The notes below the pieces were generated by a model that was not told the DNA's origin, searched no databases, and was given only the letters and a program-made list of their open reading frames with translations. From assembly GCF_039596395.1 (NCBI RefSeq), contig NZ_JBCNJT010000001.1, positions 965,315 to 1,029,314 on the forward strand: a stretch of 64,000 bases of DNA, in the 5' to 3' direction. The stretch comes from Fluviicola sp. (lineage in GTDB: Bacteria; Bacteroidota; Bacteroidia; Flavobacteriales_D; Crocinitomicaceae). Shown here one piece after another: positions 1 to 8,758 of this stretch. How positions within the stretch are numbered: the first letter of the stretch is position 1; each line of letters opens with the position of its first letter. Position numbers and translations under genes: made by a program.

Positions 1-2
1 TC

Positions 3-335
3 AGGGATGCAAAAAAAGCCATGAAGAAATTGCCGTTTTTTCCCAGGCTGATCGTCCGGAGTATGTACAATCAAATGGACCGTCCTTCCCGGAAAACGCA
101 ACGGCGCTTTGAGAAGAACCTGGGGAAAAAGATCGGGAAGTTGCTGACTAAAAACCTTACCGGATTTGAACCGCCGCAACTCGCTGAATCCTCTTCTTTT
201 ACGCGTTGTGGAAACTACATTATTTTGTACCCGGATGTGGATTATTACGCAAAGTTCCCGCAAGACCGGAAAGCGATTTTTTTGAATCATCAGCTGGAAC
301 CGTATTTGTTTATGCTGGACAAACTGCCGAAATAA
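3..335 (+). CDS. Hypothetical protein, 5'-truncated by the window edge
   Basis: This is an open frame running into the left edge of the window. An ATG lies at 21, but the frame stays open upstream and reads R-D-A-K-K-A before it, so this is probably the C-terminal part of a longer protein. The visible part is basic at its start (many Lys/Arg in the first 45 residues) and then more neutral, with no membrane segment. I recognise no family. It is convergent with the next gene, with a single base between the two stop codons, so there is no room for a dedicated terminator. Confidence 0.6.
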   Translation, partial: RDAKKAMKKLPFFPRLIVRSMYNQMDRPSRKTQRRFEKNLGKKIGKLLTKNLTGFEPPQLAESSSFTRCGNYIILYPDVDYYAKFPQDRKAIFLNHQLEPYLFMLDKLPK

Positions 336-336
336 T

Positions 337-1728
337 TTAACGGACTTTTTTGCCGTTCATTACCTTTTCTGTCCGTACCAGTTTTGAATAGCTATCGTAA
401 TAGTCAATTTTTCCGTTGAAGAGTTTTTCTCCTTTAAAAACCCCCGTTTCTTCGGTGTAAGGAATCTGGAATTCAACAGGCATTTCCATATTCATTTTAT
501 ATCCGAATTTAGGTCCTGTTTTGCGGATGACTTTCCCGTTTTGATAATATAGTTCTGTTTGATCGGAATAGTTTTTACGAATAATCTCTCCAGGAACTGT
601 ATTTGAAAAAGTAATTAAAAAGTTGTCAAATCTTGACATGTTCGTGTATTGATAGAATTCCGACATTTTTAAACCGTTGGGGTAAAATTTGCGGGTTATC
701 CGGAAAGTAGAATCTGCTGAGAAGAATTTTGTTTCGGACAAACGGCCGGTTAGGTCATAGGTGAAAATAGTATCCGGTTCTTTGCTATTCCGGCGAAAAT
801 AGAATTGCATGCAAACGTCACAATCGAGCAGGTATTGCCAGTTTATCGAATAATCGCACTGTCTCCCCGTAAGAATCCAGTAGCCTGTTTTCTGGCCTGA
901 AGGAGTATATTTATTGACAATCCTTCCCTTAAAAAGGGTATCTGTGTTTTTCCCGTCCACCACATTTATGGAATAACTAAGATGAAGGCGGTCATAATAA
1001 ACACTACGCTTTCCGCTTTTCAGGAAGTCATTCTCAAAAGTACCCTCATCTTGTATGGCATATGTGCGATTGTTCTCAGTGAGTTCAGTTCGTATCGAAA
1101 TAAGTTCACAGTTTTTGTAAAAGTATTCGATCCGTTTGTTGGGTTCCATCTCTACTATATGAGAAGCACAGTTCTGGGATTCATCGTAAGTACTTATACG
1201 ATTTTCGTCCTTAATTATTTTTGGAAATTCGGACTTAACCTGTTCATAATTTTCAGGATTTTCGGGAACTTTTTCCCGAATGTAGTTCTCGTCCATTATT
1301 CCCCAGGTTGATACATGAAGTAACCGGATCGTTCCATCGATTTCATATTCGATCTCCAGTGGTCGGGAGAAAGGTGTGTGAACGAATTGTGCTTTTGCTG
1401 AAATGATAAGAGATTCACCGGGTTTAAGAACGATATTTCCACTGCCCAGGAAACTAATTCTGCCATCGGGATTGGGAACACGGATCACCTTAATTTGTTT
1501 GCTTGTATTGTTTGTTGCAAAAATTTTTAAAGTATTCAATTGGTGATTTTTCGGTAGTGTATTCCAGTAAATGCCTTGCGTTTTACCCGTAAAGTTGAGG
1601 TGTATTTCTTTTGTGATACCATCGGTGTACTCAATCACGGTATCTATGGAATTATACCGGTCTTTTTGTGTATATCCGTTAAAAACACATAGTACAAAGA
1701 GTATTTTTAAAATGTATATAATTTTCAT
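337..1728 (-). CDS. Secreted hypothetical protein with DUF1573-like and MORN-like regions
   Basis: A protein of about 463 residues. I place the start at 1728, where MKIIYILKILFVLCVFNG forms a signal peptide, rather than at the longer frame start at 1800. Residues roughly 40-150 resemble the Bacteroidota DUF1573/Ig-like fold (IVLKPGESLIISAK with a beta-rich context). The C-terminal half has short repeats of the YYNG/G..I type (TGRLSETKFF, YPNGLKMSEFY, YYQNGKVIRKTG), as in MORN/YwqK-type proteins. It is probably exported to the periplasm or cell surface. The function is unknown and no enzyme motif is visible. A -7-like box for this gene lies at 1798-1805. Confidence 0.75.
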   Translation of the reverse strand: MKIIYILKILFVLCVFNGYTQKDRYNSIDTVIEYTDGITKEIHLNFTGKTQGIYWNTLPKNHQLNTLKIFATNNTSKQIKVIRVPNPDGRISFLGSGNIVLKPGESLIISAKAQFVHTPFSRPLEIEYEIDGTIRLLHVSTWGIMDENYIREKVPENPENYEQVKSEFPKIIKDENRISTYDESQNCASHIVEMEPNKRIEYFYKNCELISIRTELTENNRTYAIQDEGTFENDFLKSGKRSVYYDRLHLSYSINVVDGKNTDTLFKGRIVNKYTPSGQKTGYWILTGRQCDYSINWQYLLDCDVCMQFYFRRNSKEPDTIFTYDLTGRLSETKFFSADSTFRITRKFYPNGLKMSEFYQYTNMSRFDNFLITFSNTVPGEIIRKNYSDQTELYYQNGKVIRKTGPKFGYKMNMEMPVEFQIPYTEETGVFKGEKLFNGKIDYYDSYSKLVRTEKVMNGKKVR

Positions 1729-2052
1729 AATGAGAAGTGATTCACCAGGTTGCCTGTGACAGACGGGGTTAATGACAGTAAATTTCCGATATTGAGTCAA
1801 ATTTAAGATAGAATTAATCCAAATAATGTTATATTTGAGTTAACACTAAATGACTCACTTGATGCTATTCACTTTACTAAATGAAACCGCTTTTACCGGC
1901 AGGTAGTACTAATCTAGTTCTTGTTTGAAAATAGCGTCATCAGGTTTGAACCTTTTGATAGTTGATGTGTGTGGAATCGTTTCGGGTGCTTTAACAGGCA
2001 GAACGGGACAATGGTTGTTGGAAATATTAGTTAAATCTAAAAGAGCAGAAGT
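1729..2052. other. Intergenic region between divergent genes
   Basis: 324 bases without a convincing gene. On the minus strand a TAAATTTG box (1798-1805) fits the Bacteroidota -7 consensus and lies 70 bases ahead of the gene starting at 1728. A TATATTTG on the plus strand (1830-1837) has no nearby downstream start. A minus frame over 1909-2199 is a shadow of the plus gene at 2053. I see nothing else in it. Confidence 0.5.
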
Positions 2053-2556
2053 ATGAAGGATTATCAACGGTTTTCGGAAACGCAGAAATTCAGACAGTGG
2101 TGGTTGTGGTTTCTTTTTGCAGGAATTAAAGGAGTAATGGGCTTTTTCATCGTGACCCAGGTTTTGTTCGGGACACCCTTTGGAAACAATATCGTGCAAA
2201 ATGCCATGCTGCTGATCAGTTTCCTGTTTATGCTAGTACTTTCCCTGTTGTTTTTCATCATGAAACTGGAAACGCGCATTACGGATACCGGCATTGCGGT
2301 ACGTTTTTACCCGATCCAACTGAAGTTCCGCAATTACAAGTGGGAAGACATCGACCAGATGTACGTACGGGAGTATGCTCCTTTAGCCGAATATGGTGGT
2401 TGGGGAATACGCTACAGTTTAATGGGCAAGGGAAGGGCTTTTAATGTTTCCGGGAGAATGGGCTTGCAACTGGTTTTTAAAGACGGCAGAAAACTCCTGA
2501 TCGGAACGAACAAACCGGAAGATTTGATACAGGTTTTGTCGGTAATAGGAAGATAA
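2053..2556 (+). CDS. Membrane protein resembling DUF6141
   Basis: A 167-residue protein with two hydrophobic segments (about residues 18-40 and 50-72). A soluble beta-rich domain follows, including ITDTGIAVRFYPIQ, YKWEDIDQMYVREY and a Gly-rich stretch near LMGKGRAF. That arrangement (two N-terminal helices and a PH-like domain) matches the Bacteroidota family I know as DUF6141, which has no established function. It is a single-gene unit ending at the palindrome at 2561-2600, facing the sanA-like gene. The family name is from memory and the topology is read from the sequence. Confidence 0.7.
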   Translation: MKDYQRFSETQKFRQWWLWFLFAGIKGVMGFFIVTQVLFGTPFGNNIVQNAMLLISFLFMLVLSLLFFIMKLETRITDTGIAVRFYPIQLKFRNYKWEDIDQMYVREYAPLAEYGGWGIRYSLMGKGRAFNVSGRMGLQLVFKDGRKLLIGTNKPEDLIQVLSVIGR

Positions 2557-2560
2557 TATA

Positions 2561-2600
2561 AAAACAGTAGGGGCGTAAAATTTTACGTCCCTACTGTTTT
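2561..2600. repeat. Long palindrome, dispersed family member 1; bidirectional terminator
   Basis: Left arm 2561-2580 and right arm 2581-2600 pair over 20 bp with one G-T wobble. The centre is AAAATTTT, the core is TAGGGGCG/CGTCCCTA, and the ends are AAAACAG/CTGTTTT. It sits between two convergent genes; the minus-strand stop codon (2599-2601) overlaps its right end. The A and T ends give a U-tract on either strand, so it can terminate both genes. Relatives are at 18934, 29993 and 51391. Confidence 0.85.
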
Positions 2601-3252
2601 ATCCGATTTTTACCGGCTGGCCCAGGAATTTGGAATCCACGCCGAATAGAATATCCCAAAAGACTTTCATGCGGGCAAAGCGTTCGCGGACTTTCGTTTT
2701 AAAACCTCCCATTTTAGCGACATCCTTTGCATTGTAGCCATAAACAGTCATCCCGAAATGCTCTCCCAGGTAAATGGCGCGTTCGTTGTGGAAGCGTTGT
2801 GAAATTACAATCACTTCTTTCTGACCGAATACTTTCAGGGCTCGTTCCATGGAATCCAGTGTTCGAAAACCGGCGTAATCCAGGAAAATGTGATTTGCGG
2901 GAATTCCTGCTGCTACGAGTGCGTTTTTCATGTCGGTAGGTTCGTCGTAGGTTTGAATGCTGTTGTCGCCACTAACCAGGATGTATTTGACTTTCCCGGC
3001 GCGGTATAATTCTACTGCGGCTTTTATCCGGTAAGAGAAGTACAGGTTGTCGTTACCATACCGGTTCGTGCGGGAAGTACCAAGTACCAGGGCAACTTTC
3101 ACTTCCGGGCATTCACTTACCCGGTCGAATACTTTTCCTTCTGCATTGGATTCGATGGCCCAATTGGCCCCGAAGAACCAAAAAAGTCCCAAAAGTAAGC
3201 TGATCATTAAAGTTCGTTTGATGATTTTGGACCAGTTGCGTTTGCGTTTCAT
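2599..3252 (-). CDS. sanA: SanA/YdcF-like DUF218 envelope protein
   Basis: A protein of about 217 residues of the DUF218 (ElyC/SanA/YdcF) family. The start is put at 3252 (MKRKRNWSK), because the longer frame to 3315 would run through the promoter region. One membrane helix (residues about 12-30) precedes an outward-facing domain. Recognisable motifs are VALVLGTSRTNRYG, YRIKAAVELYRAGKV, LVSGDN, the DYAGFRTLDS loop and SQRFHNERA, all typical of SanA. E. coli SanA affects the envelope permeability barrier (vancomycin sensitivity); the biochemical activity is unknown. A TATTTTTG -7 box lies 18 bases upstream. Confidence 0.85.
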   Translation of the reverse strand: MKRKRNWSKIIKRTLMISLLLGLFWFFGANWAIESNAEGKVFDRVSECPEVKVALVLGTSRTNRYGNDNLYFSYRIKAAVELYRAGKVKYILVSGDNSIQTYDEPTDMKNALVAAGIPANHIFLDYAGFRTLDSMERALKVFGQKEVIVISQRFHNERAIYLGEHFGMTVYGYNAKDVAKMGGFKTKVRERFARMKVFWDILFGVDSKFLGQPVKIG

Positions 3253-3270
3253 TGTTGTTGGATTGAGGAG

Positions 3271-3278
3271 CAAAAATA
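3271..3278 (-). promoter_or_regulatory. -7 promoter box of the sanA-like gene
   Basis: The minus strand reads TATTTTTG, matching the Bacteroidota -7 consensus TAnnTTTG, 18 bases upstream of the proposed ATG at 3252. This supports the internal start over the longer frame. Confidence 0.5.
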
Positions 3279-3313
3279 GTTGAAAAACAAAGGTAAGGGT
3301 GGAAATTAGTGTC

Positions 3314-3348
3314 AAAAAAAGCAGGGCCGCGATTAATCGCGGCCCTGC
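3314..3348 (-). terminator. Strong intrinsic terminator of clpB
   Basis: On the minus strand a perfect 28-base palindrome (3321-3348; arms GCAGGGCCGCGA and TCGCGGCCCTGC around TTAA) is followed by seven T. It lies 40 bases past the clpB stop. Its GCAGGG..CG core resembles the TAGGG..CG palindromes elsewhere in the window and may be a diverged relative. Confidence 0.85.
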
Positions 3349-3387
3349 TATCTACCTAAAACTAAACTACTCTATGAAAAAAAGTTC

Positions 3388-6015
3388 TTATCCGTTAGTT
3401 GCATCGATTTCCTCTTCCTGGGAAATCGGTTTTCTGAATACTATTTTGCCGTCGAAGATATCCATCACAACTGTCAGTGAGGTATCCAGTGTTCCAGCCA
3501 GTAATGCTTTCGACAATTCGTTGAGCACCTGCTTTTGGATGACGCGTTTCACCGGCCTTGCTCCGAAATGCGGATCGTATCCTGCTTCGACCAAATGTGC
3601 TTTTGCTTCTTCGGTCATGTGCATTTTAATTCCTTTTTCAAGCAACATACTTTTCAATTGGTCCAATTGCAACTGAACGATTTGTCTGACATATCGCTTG
3701 TTGAGCGGTGTAAAGATGATCGTTTCATCGATACGGTTCAGGAATTCCGGACGAATGGTTTGTTTCAGCAATTCCAATACTTTGAATTTTGCTTTTTCCA
3801 TTGCGTCGTGCAGGTTTTCTTCCTTCACGCCTTCGAAGCTTTCCTGGATCAAATGAGATCCCATGTTGGAAGTCATGATGATGATCGTGTTCTTGAAATT
3901 TACCGTTCTTCCTTTGTTATCTGTTAAGCGCCCGTCGTCCAGTACCTGCAGCAGGATATTGAATACATCCGGGTGTGCTTTTTCGATCTCGTCCAATAAC
4001 ACGATGGAATAAGGTCTTCTTCGAACGGCTTCTGTCAATTGTCCGCCTTCATCGTATCCTACGTATCCCGGAGGCGCTCCGACCAAGCGGCTTACGCTGT
4101 GTTTTTCCTGGTATTCCGACATGTCGATACGCGTCATGGCATTTTCATCGTTGAACAGGAAGTCTGCCAATGCTTTTGCCAATTCTGTTTTACCGACTCC
4201 GGTAGGACCTAAGAAGATGAACGAACCGATCGGTTTGCGCATATCCTGTAGTCCGGCCCTGCTTCGTCTTACGGCATCCGAAAGTGCTTCGATTGCTTCT
4301 TCCTGGCCAACAACCCGTTTTCCGAGTTCGTCTTCCAGGCGAAGTAATTTGGAAACTTCGCTTTCGACCATTTTCGAAACCGGGATACCGGTCCATTTTG
4401 AAACCACGTCCGCGATTTCCTGTGCATCAACTTCTTCCTTGATCAACTTGGAATTTGCCTGTAATTCGATCAGTTTCTTCTTGCCTTCTTCCAGCTGGAT
4501 TTCGGCTTCTTTGATTCGTCCATAGCGGATTTCAGCAACTTTTCCATAATCTCCCGAACGTTCGGCCTGATCGGCTTCCAGTTTCAGGTTTTCGATCATT
4601 TCCTTCGTTTTCTGAACACCTTCCACGATGTCTTTTTCAGCCTGCCATTTGGCGTTGAAAGCATTGCGTTGTTCTTCCAGGGAAGCCAGTTCTTTACCCA
4701 GGACTTCCAGTTTTTTGGTGTCGTTTTCACGCTTGATGGCTTCGCGCTCGATTTCCAGCTGCATGATACGTCGCTCCAGTTCGTCCAGTTCTTCCGGTTT
4801 GGAGTTGATTTCCATGCGCAATTTGGAAGCAGCCTCGTCAATCAAGTCGATTGCTTTATCCGGCAAATGGCGTTCGGTAATGTATCTTTGAGACAATTCA
4901 ACTGCCGCAATGATTGCCGCATCCTTGATCAGCACTTTGTGGTGATTTTCGTATTTGTCCTTGATACCCCGCAAGATCGAAATTGCATCTTCGGTATCCG
5001 GTTCGTCTACCAAAACCGGCTGGAAGCGGCGCACCAATGCTTTGTCTTTTTCGAAATATTTCTGGTATTCATTCAAAGTGGTTGCTCCGACTGCTCTGAG
5101 TTCACCTCTTGCCAATGCTGGTTTTAAGATATTTGCTGCGTCCATTGCACCTTCACCGCCACCGGCTCCGACTAGTGTGTGGATTTCATCAATGAACAGG
5201 ATGATCTCACCGTCGGCGCTGGTTACTTCTTTCACCACCGATTTCAAGCGCTCTTCGAATTCACCTTTGTATTTTGCCCCGGCAACCAAAGCACCCATGT
5301 CCAGACTGTAAACTATTTTGGACTTCAGGTTTTCCGGAACGTCGCCGTCGATAATCCGATGCGCAATTCCTTCGGCAATGGCTGTTTTACCAACTCCGGG
5401 TTCACCGATCAGGATCGGGTTGTTTTTTGTTCTTCGTGTAAGGATCTGAAGTACCCGACGAATTTCGTCATCACGACCGATCACAGGATCTAATTTCCCT
5501 TCCCGGGCCAATTCGTTGAGGTTCTTGGCATATTTTTCCAACGATTTGTAAGTTCCTTCCTGTTGGTTGGAAGTAATTTTCTCTCCGTTTCTTAATTCCA
5601 TAATATCTTTTATAACCTTTTTCTTGTCGAGTTTCGCATCACGCAGTAATTGCCCGATCTGGTCTTTTGAATCGATCAAAGCCAGGAACAGCATTTCTAC
5701 CGTTGCATATTCGTCGCCGTTCTCTTTAGCGGTTTTTAAAGCTTGCTGCAGTGTTTCCTGTGCTTTCGGGGAAAGATAGATCTGTCCGCCGGAAACTTTG
5801 CTCTGGCTTTCAAGGATCCGGTCCAAAGCAAGCTCTATTGTTTTCGGGTTTACCTGTGATTGTTTCAATAAGTAAGGAACCACATCTGCATCTTTCAGAA
5901 AAATCCCTTTCAGCAGGTGAGCATTTTCGATAGCCTGATGCCCTTCTGTTTGAGCATACTCCTGAGCTGCCTGAATGACTTCCTGTGTTTTTATTGTAAA
6001 TTGGTTGCTATCCAT
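3388..6015 (-). CDS. clpB: ATP-dependent disaggregase ClpB (Hsp100)
   Basis: An 875-residue cytosolic AAA+ unfoldase that extracts polypeptides from aggregates together with DnaK. The N-terminal Clp repeat domain is at residues about 1-145. NBD1 has Walker A GEPGVGKT near 205 and Walker [15 protein letters not shown] coiled-coil middle domain spans about 400-530 ([21 protein letters not shown]), which distinguishes ClpB from ClpA/ClpC. NBD2 has Walker A GPTGVGKT near 610 and [13 protein letters not shown]. Length and domain order are normal for the family (about 860-880). It is monocistronic, with a strong terminator downstream. No clear TAnnTTTG box lies just upstream, which would fit control by an alternative or heat-shock mechanism, but I see no CIRCE element. 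Confidence 0.97.
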   Translation of the reverse strand: MDSNQFTIKTQEVIQAAQEYAQTEGHQAIENAHLLKGIFLKDADVVPYLLKQSQVNPKTIELALDRILESQSKVSGGQIYLSPKAQETLQQALKTAKENGDEYATVEMLFLALIDSKDQIGQLLRDAKLDKKKVIKDIMELRNGEKITSNQQEGTYKSLEKYAKNLNELAREGKLDPVIGRDDEIRRVLQILTRRTKNNPILIGEPGVGKTAIAEGIAHRIIDGDVPENLKSKIVYSLDMGALVAGAKYKGEFEERLKSVVKEVTSADGEIILFIDEIHTLVGAGGGEGAMDAANILKPALARGELRAVGATTLNEYQKYFEKDKALVRRFQPVLVDEPDTEDAISILRGIKDKYENHHKVLIKDAAIIAAVELSQRYITERHLPDKAIDLIDEAASKLRMEINSKPEELDELERRIMQLEIEREAIKRENDTKKLEVLGKELASLEEQRNAFNAKWQAEKDIVEGVQKTKEMIENLKLEADQAERSGDYGKVAEIRYGRIKEAEIQLEEGKKKLIELQANSKLIKEEVDAQEIADVVSKWTGIPVSKMVESEVSKLLRLEDELGKRVVGQEEAIEALSDAVRRSRAGLQDMRKPIGSFIFLGPTGVGKTELAKALADFLFNDENAMTRIDMSEYQEKHSVSRLVGAPPGYVGYDEGGQLTEAVRRRPYSIVLLDEIEKAHPDVFNILLQVLDDGRLTDNKGRTVNFKNTIIIMTSNMGSHLIQESFEGVKEENLHDAMEKAKFKVLELLKQTIRPEFLNRIDETIIFTPLNKRYVRQIVQLQLDQLKSMLLEKGIKMHMTEEAKAHLVEAGYDPHFGARPVKRVIQKQVLNELSKALLAGTLDTSLTVVMDIFDGKIVFRKPISQEEEIDATNG

Positions 6016-6179
6016 TTTTTGTAATTTTGATTTCTTTCAGTCAAATCGCGAACCAAAACCCGTTTTGAGCTCTTTTTAAGACAAAAAGACAGTTTAAAGA
6101 ATTTCAAACCGACAAAATGACATCTCTCATTCGGATGAGATGAGCGCGATAAATAGTAATTTAGCCAAAAATTGCCGGG

Positions 6180-6290
6180 ATGTCTAAAATCAAAAGAACT
6201 TACAAAAAACTCTATCCTTATTTTGTGGATGTATGGCAATACATTGCAATCATCGTGATCTTTATCCTTGCCGCAATCTTCTTTCTGTAG
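6180..6290 (+). CDS. Small single-pass membrane protein (36 residues)
   Basis: ATG at 6180, stop TAG ending at 6290. The product starts MSKIKRTYKKLYPYF, then has a hydrophobic stretch IAIIVIFILAAIFFL to its C-terminus. A basic amphipathic head followed by one C-terminal helix is a good small-membrane-protein layout, with the positive side predicted in the cytosol. It lies in the gap between divergent clpB and the glycosyltransferase, in low-complexity-free sequence. A weak TAATTTAG lies about 10 bases upstream of the start region. I do not recognise a family. It is supported by composition only, so it could be chance. Confidence 0.5.
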   Translation: MSKIKRTYKKLYPYFVDVWQYIAIIVIFILAAIFFL

Positions 6291-6402
6291 ATCTACCGTG
6301 TCCGGAGTCTTTGAGAGAGCGATTGTCTGCGACCAATGATCCTAAATTATTTCCGCACTAATCCTGGATTGGCCCTGATCATTCAAAAGCAAAGATTTTT
6401 CT

Positions 6403-6410
6403 TATTTTTG
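6403..6410 (+). promoter_or_regulatory. -7 promoter box within the long frame of the glycosyltransferase
   Basis: TATTTTTG matches TAnnTTTG. It lies downstream of the first ATG of the open frame (6336) and 18 bases upstream of an in-frame TTG at 6429, so it argues for the TTG start. Confidence 0.5.
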
Positions 6411-6428
6411 TTCAAAAGTTTAAAAGCG

Positions 6429-7379
6429 TTGGAAAATCAACTTGAAATCTCAATAGTCGTTCCTTTATTCAATGAAGTAGAGTCTTTACCGGAACTGCAT
6501 GCCTGGATCAAGCGGGTATTGAACGATCATAAGCTTACTTACGAAGTCATCTTTGTGGACGACGGAAGTAAGGATGGTTCCTGGAAAGTTATTGAATCGT
6601 TGAAGTTAATCGATTCGAATGTCCGGGGAATAAAATTCCAGCGCAATTATGGAAAATCAGCCGCACTGCATACCGGTTTTCAGGCTGCGTTGGGAAAAGT
6701 GGTGGTTACCATGGATGCAGATTTGCAGGATTCTCCCGATGAACTGCCGGAATTGCACCGGATGATTACCGAAGAAGATTACGACGTGGTTTCCGGATGG
6801 AAGAAAAAACGTTACGACCCGGTTACGAAAACCGTTCCTACGAAACTTTACAACTGGGCGGCGCGCAGGATGACCGGGATTCATTTACACGATTTCAATT
6901 GCGGACTGAAAGCCTATAAAAATGCGGTGGTAAAAAGTATCGAACTATACGGCGATATGCACCGGTATATTCCGCCGCTGGCGAAGTTTGCCGGATTCAA
7001 TAAAATAGGTGAGAAGGTGGTGATTCACCAGGCACGTAAATACGGAACCACTAAATTCGGGCTGAACCGTTTCCTGAACGGTCCGCTGGATTTGATGACC
7101 GTTGTCTTTATGGGGAAATTCGGGAAGAAACCGATGCATTTTTTCGGCGCAATGGGATCTTTATTGTTCATTGTCGGTTTTGGAATTGCGGCTTACCTGG
7201 CCATTGATAAGTTGTTTGTGCATTCAACGGCCATTAAGCTGGCGGAACGCACGGAATTCTTCGTGGGGCTTACAGCGATGATCATGGGAGTTCAATTCTT
7301 TTTGGCAGGATTCCTTGCGGAGTTGATAGGCCGTAATTCTTCCACCCGAAATCATTACCTGGTAGAAACTGAAATCTGA
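6429..7379 (+). CDS. Family 2 glycosyltransferase, polyprenyl-phosphate (DPM1/GtrB) type
   Basis: About 316 residues from a TTG start at 6429; the frame also has an ATG at 6336, but a promoter box and a low-quality N-terminus argue against it. The GT-A domain begins ISIVVPLFNE, has FVDDGSKDGSW and the metal-binding MDADLQDSPDE, then SGWKKKRYDP and DFNCGLKAYK. Two C-terminal membrane helices (about residues 238-260 and 280-302) are typical of enzymes that load a sugar from a nucleotide donor onto undecaprenyl phosphate at the inner membrane. The sugar cannot be read from the sequence. A HAD phosphatase follows after 6 bases, probably cotranscribed. Confidence 0.88.
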   Translation: MENQLEISIVVPLFNEVESLPELHAWIKRVLNDHKLTYEVIFVDDGSKDGSWKVIESLKLIDSNVRGIKFQRNYGKSAALHTGFQAALGKVVVTMDADLQDSPDELPELHRMITEEDYDVVSGWKKKRYDPVTKTVPTKLYNWAARRMTGIHLHDFNCGLKAYKNAVVKSIELYGDMHRYIPPLAKFAGFNKIGEKVVIHQARKYGTTKFGLNRFLNGPLDLMTVVFMGKFGKKPMHFFGAMGSLLFIVGFGIAAYLAIDKLFVHSTAIKLAERTEFFVGLTAMIMGVQFFLAGFLAELIGRNSSTRNHYLVETEI

Positions 7380-7385
7380 TATTTC

Positions 7386-7937
7386 ATGAAAAACTGGCAT
7401 GTTGACCGCTCCTGGACACTTTTCCTGGACCGTGACGGCGTAATCAATGTAAGGCTGATGGGTGATTATGTCAAAACCCGGGAAGAATTCGAATTGCTTC
7501 CGGGGGTTGCCAGGGCTGTTTCCAAAGCAAACACCCTTTTTTCACACGTTTTCGTAGTAACCAATCAGCAGGGAATCGGAAAGGGAGTCATGACCGAGCG
7601 TAACCTTTCGGAGATTCACAGTTATTGTAGTGAATTACTCGAAGTTGAAAACGGACACATAGATCAGTATTATTTTGCCCCGAATTTAGCTTCAGAAAAT
7701 TCAACTTTGAGAAAACCGAATTCAGGAATGGCGCTTTTAGCCCAATCGGAATTTCCGGCAGTTGATTTCCGGAAATCGATCATGGTGGGCGATTCAGACT
7801 CAGACATTGAATTTGGCAGGAAACTTGGAATGAAAACGGTGTTCATCAGGCACACAGGTGCTGAGGAACATCCAGCAGCTGATTTAACTTGTGATTCGCT
7901 GGAATCATTTATAAACTTAATGACCGATGAGATTTAG
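7386..7937 (+). CDS. HAD-IIIA phosphatase, GmhB-like
   Basis: A 183-residue HAD hydrolase. Motif I is LDRDGVIN (nucleophile and acid Asp), motif II VVTNQQGIGKG, motif III RKPNSGM, and motif IV MVGDSDSDIEFG. The layout is that of D-glycero-manno-heptose-1,7-bisphosphate 7-phosphatase or histidinol phosphatase. The zinc loop of GmhB, which normally places Cys and His residues just before RKP, has no Cys or His here (YYFAPNLASENSTL), so this is a zinc-free variant and substrate assignment to heptose bisphosphate is uncertain. It follows the glycosyltransferase by 6 bases and overlaps the next gene by 11 bases, suggesting one operon. Confidence 0.82.
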   Translation: MKNWHVDRSWTLFLDRDGVINVRLMGDYVKTREEFELLPGVARAVSKANTLFSHVFVVTNQQGIGKGVMTERNLSEIHSYCSELLEVENGHIDQYYFAPNLASENSTLRKPNSGMALLAQSEFPAVDFRKSIMVGDSDSDIEFGRKLGMKTVFIRHTGAEEHPAADLTCDSLESFINLMTDEI

Positions 7938-8688
7938 AATTCTTTTTACCGCATTGTGTTTTATTGCTCCCTTGAGCTGGGGCCAGACTGTTAATCAAAA
8001 AGATACACAGGGAAGAAAACAGGGCCCCTGGCAGAAAACTTATCCCAAATCGCGTGCTTTTGAATATAAGGGCCAGTTTAAAGACGATAAGCCCGTAGGA
8101 ACATTCTATTATTATTATGCGTCTACCAAGAAAAAAGCCATTGTCGTACATGATGAAAAAACAGGACGTTCTACTTCGGTCATGTACCACGAGAACGGTG
8201 TTTTGATGGCGAAGGGAATTTTCAAAAACCAGGAAAAAGACAGCATTTGGGAATATTACGGACCTTCGGGGAAATTAAGCACGAAAGAAACGTATTCAAA
8301 TGGAAAACTGAACGGGAACCAGACGATTTATTATGTAATGGAAGATCCGAGTGACAAGCGTATTCTACCTGCTAAGGTAACTCCTTATAAAATGGGAGTG
8401 ATCCACGGTGATGTGATCGAATACTTCGACACCGGAATTATTAAGAGCAAAGTGACGTATGTCAACGGGAAGAAAGAGGGAATAGCAATTACCAATCACC
8501 CGAACGGAAAAGTGATGATCACGGAACGCTTTAAAGGAGGAATTCAGCATGGCTGGCAATCTGCGCACGACCAAACCGGGAAAGAAACCGGGAAACAGTA
8601 TTACCGTTACGGGAAACGGATTGAGGGTAAGGAACTTGACTCTTATCTGAAGCAGTGTAAGGCAAAAGGAATCAATCCGAACGGTTAA
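7927..8688 (+). CDS. Secreted MORN/YwqK-type repeat protein
   Basis: 253 residues with signal peptide MRFRILFTALCFIAPLSWG. The rest consists of MORN-like repeats: GRKQGPWQKTYPK, DDKPVGTFYYYY, YHENGVLMAKGIF, SNGKLNGNQTIYY, FDTGIIKSKVTYVNGKKEG, HPNGKVMITERF. Annotation pipelines often call such proteins 'YwqK family antitoxin', but there is no toxin gene here and the export signal argues against a cytosolic antitoxin. It overlaps the 3' end of the HAD gene by 11 bases, so it is probably translated in the same operon. The role is unknown; periplasmic or surface location is inferred. Confidence 0.8.
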   Translation: MRFRILFTALCFIAPLSWGQTVNQKDTQGRKQGPWQKTYPKSRAFEYKGQFKDDKPVGTFYYYYASTKKKAIVVHDEKTGRSTSVMYHENGVLMAKGIFKNQEKDSIWEYYGPSGKLSTKETYSNGKLNGNQTIYYVMEDPSDKRILPAKVTPYKMGVIHGDVIEYFDTGIIKSKVTYVNGKKEGIAITNHPNGKVMITERFKGGIQHGWQSAHDQTGKETGKQYYRYGKRIEGKELDSYLKQCKAKGINPNG

Positions 8689-8758
8689 TTCTTCGTCCGG
8701 ATCTTTCTTTTGATCAATTCGTTCGAATTGAATCCGCTTTTTTTTGTAATTTCCGTCC

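Noticed and set aside
1909-2199. 96-codon frame on the minus strand
   Set aside because: Overlaps the convincing DUF6141-like gene and has no recognisable composition; a shadow.
6336-6428. Longer glycosyltransferase N-terminus from ATG 6336
   Set aside because: Contains a TATTTTTG promoter box and no conserved residues; TTG 6429 starts right before the GT-A fold.
7927-8688. 'YwqK-family antitoxin' label for the MORN protein
   Set aside because: The protein has a signal peptide and no toxin gene is adjacent; the name comes from repeat similarity only.
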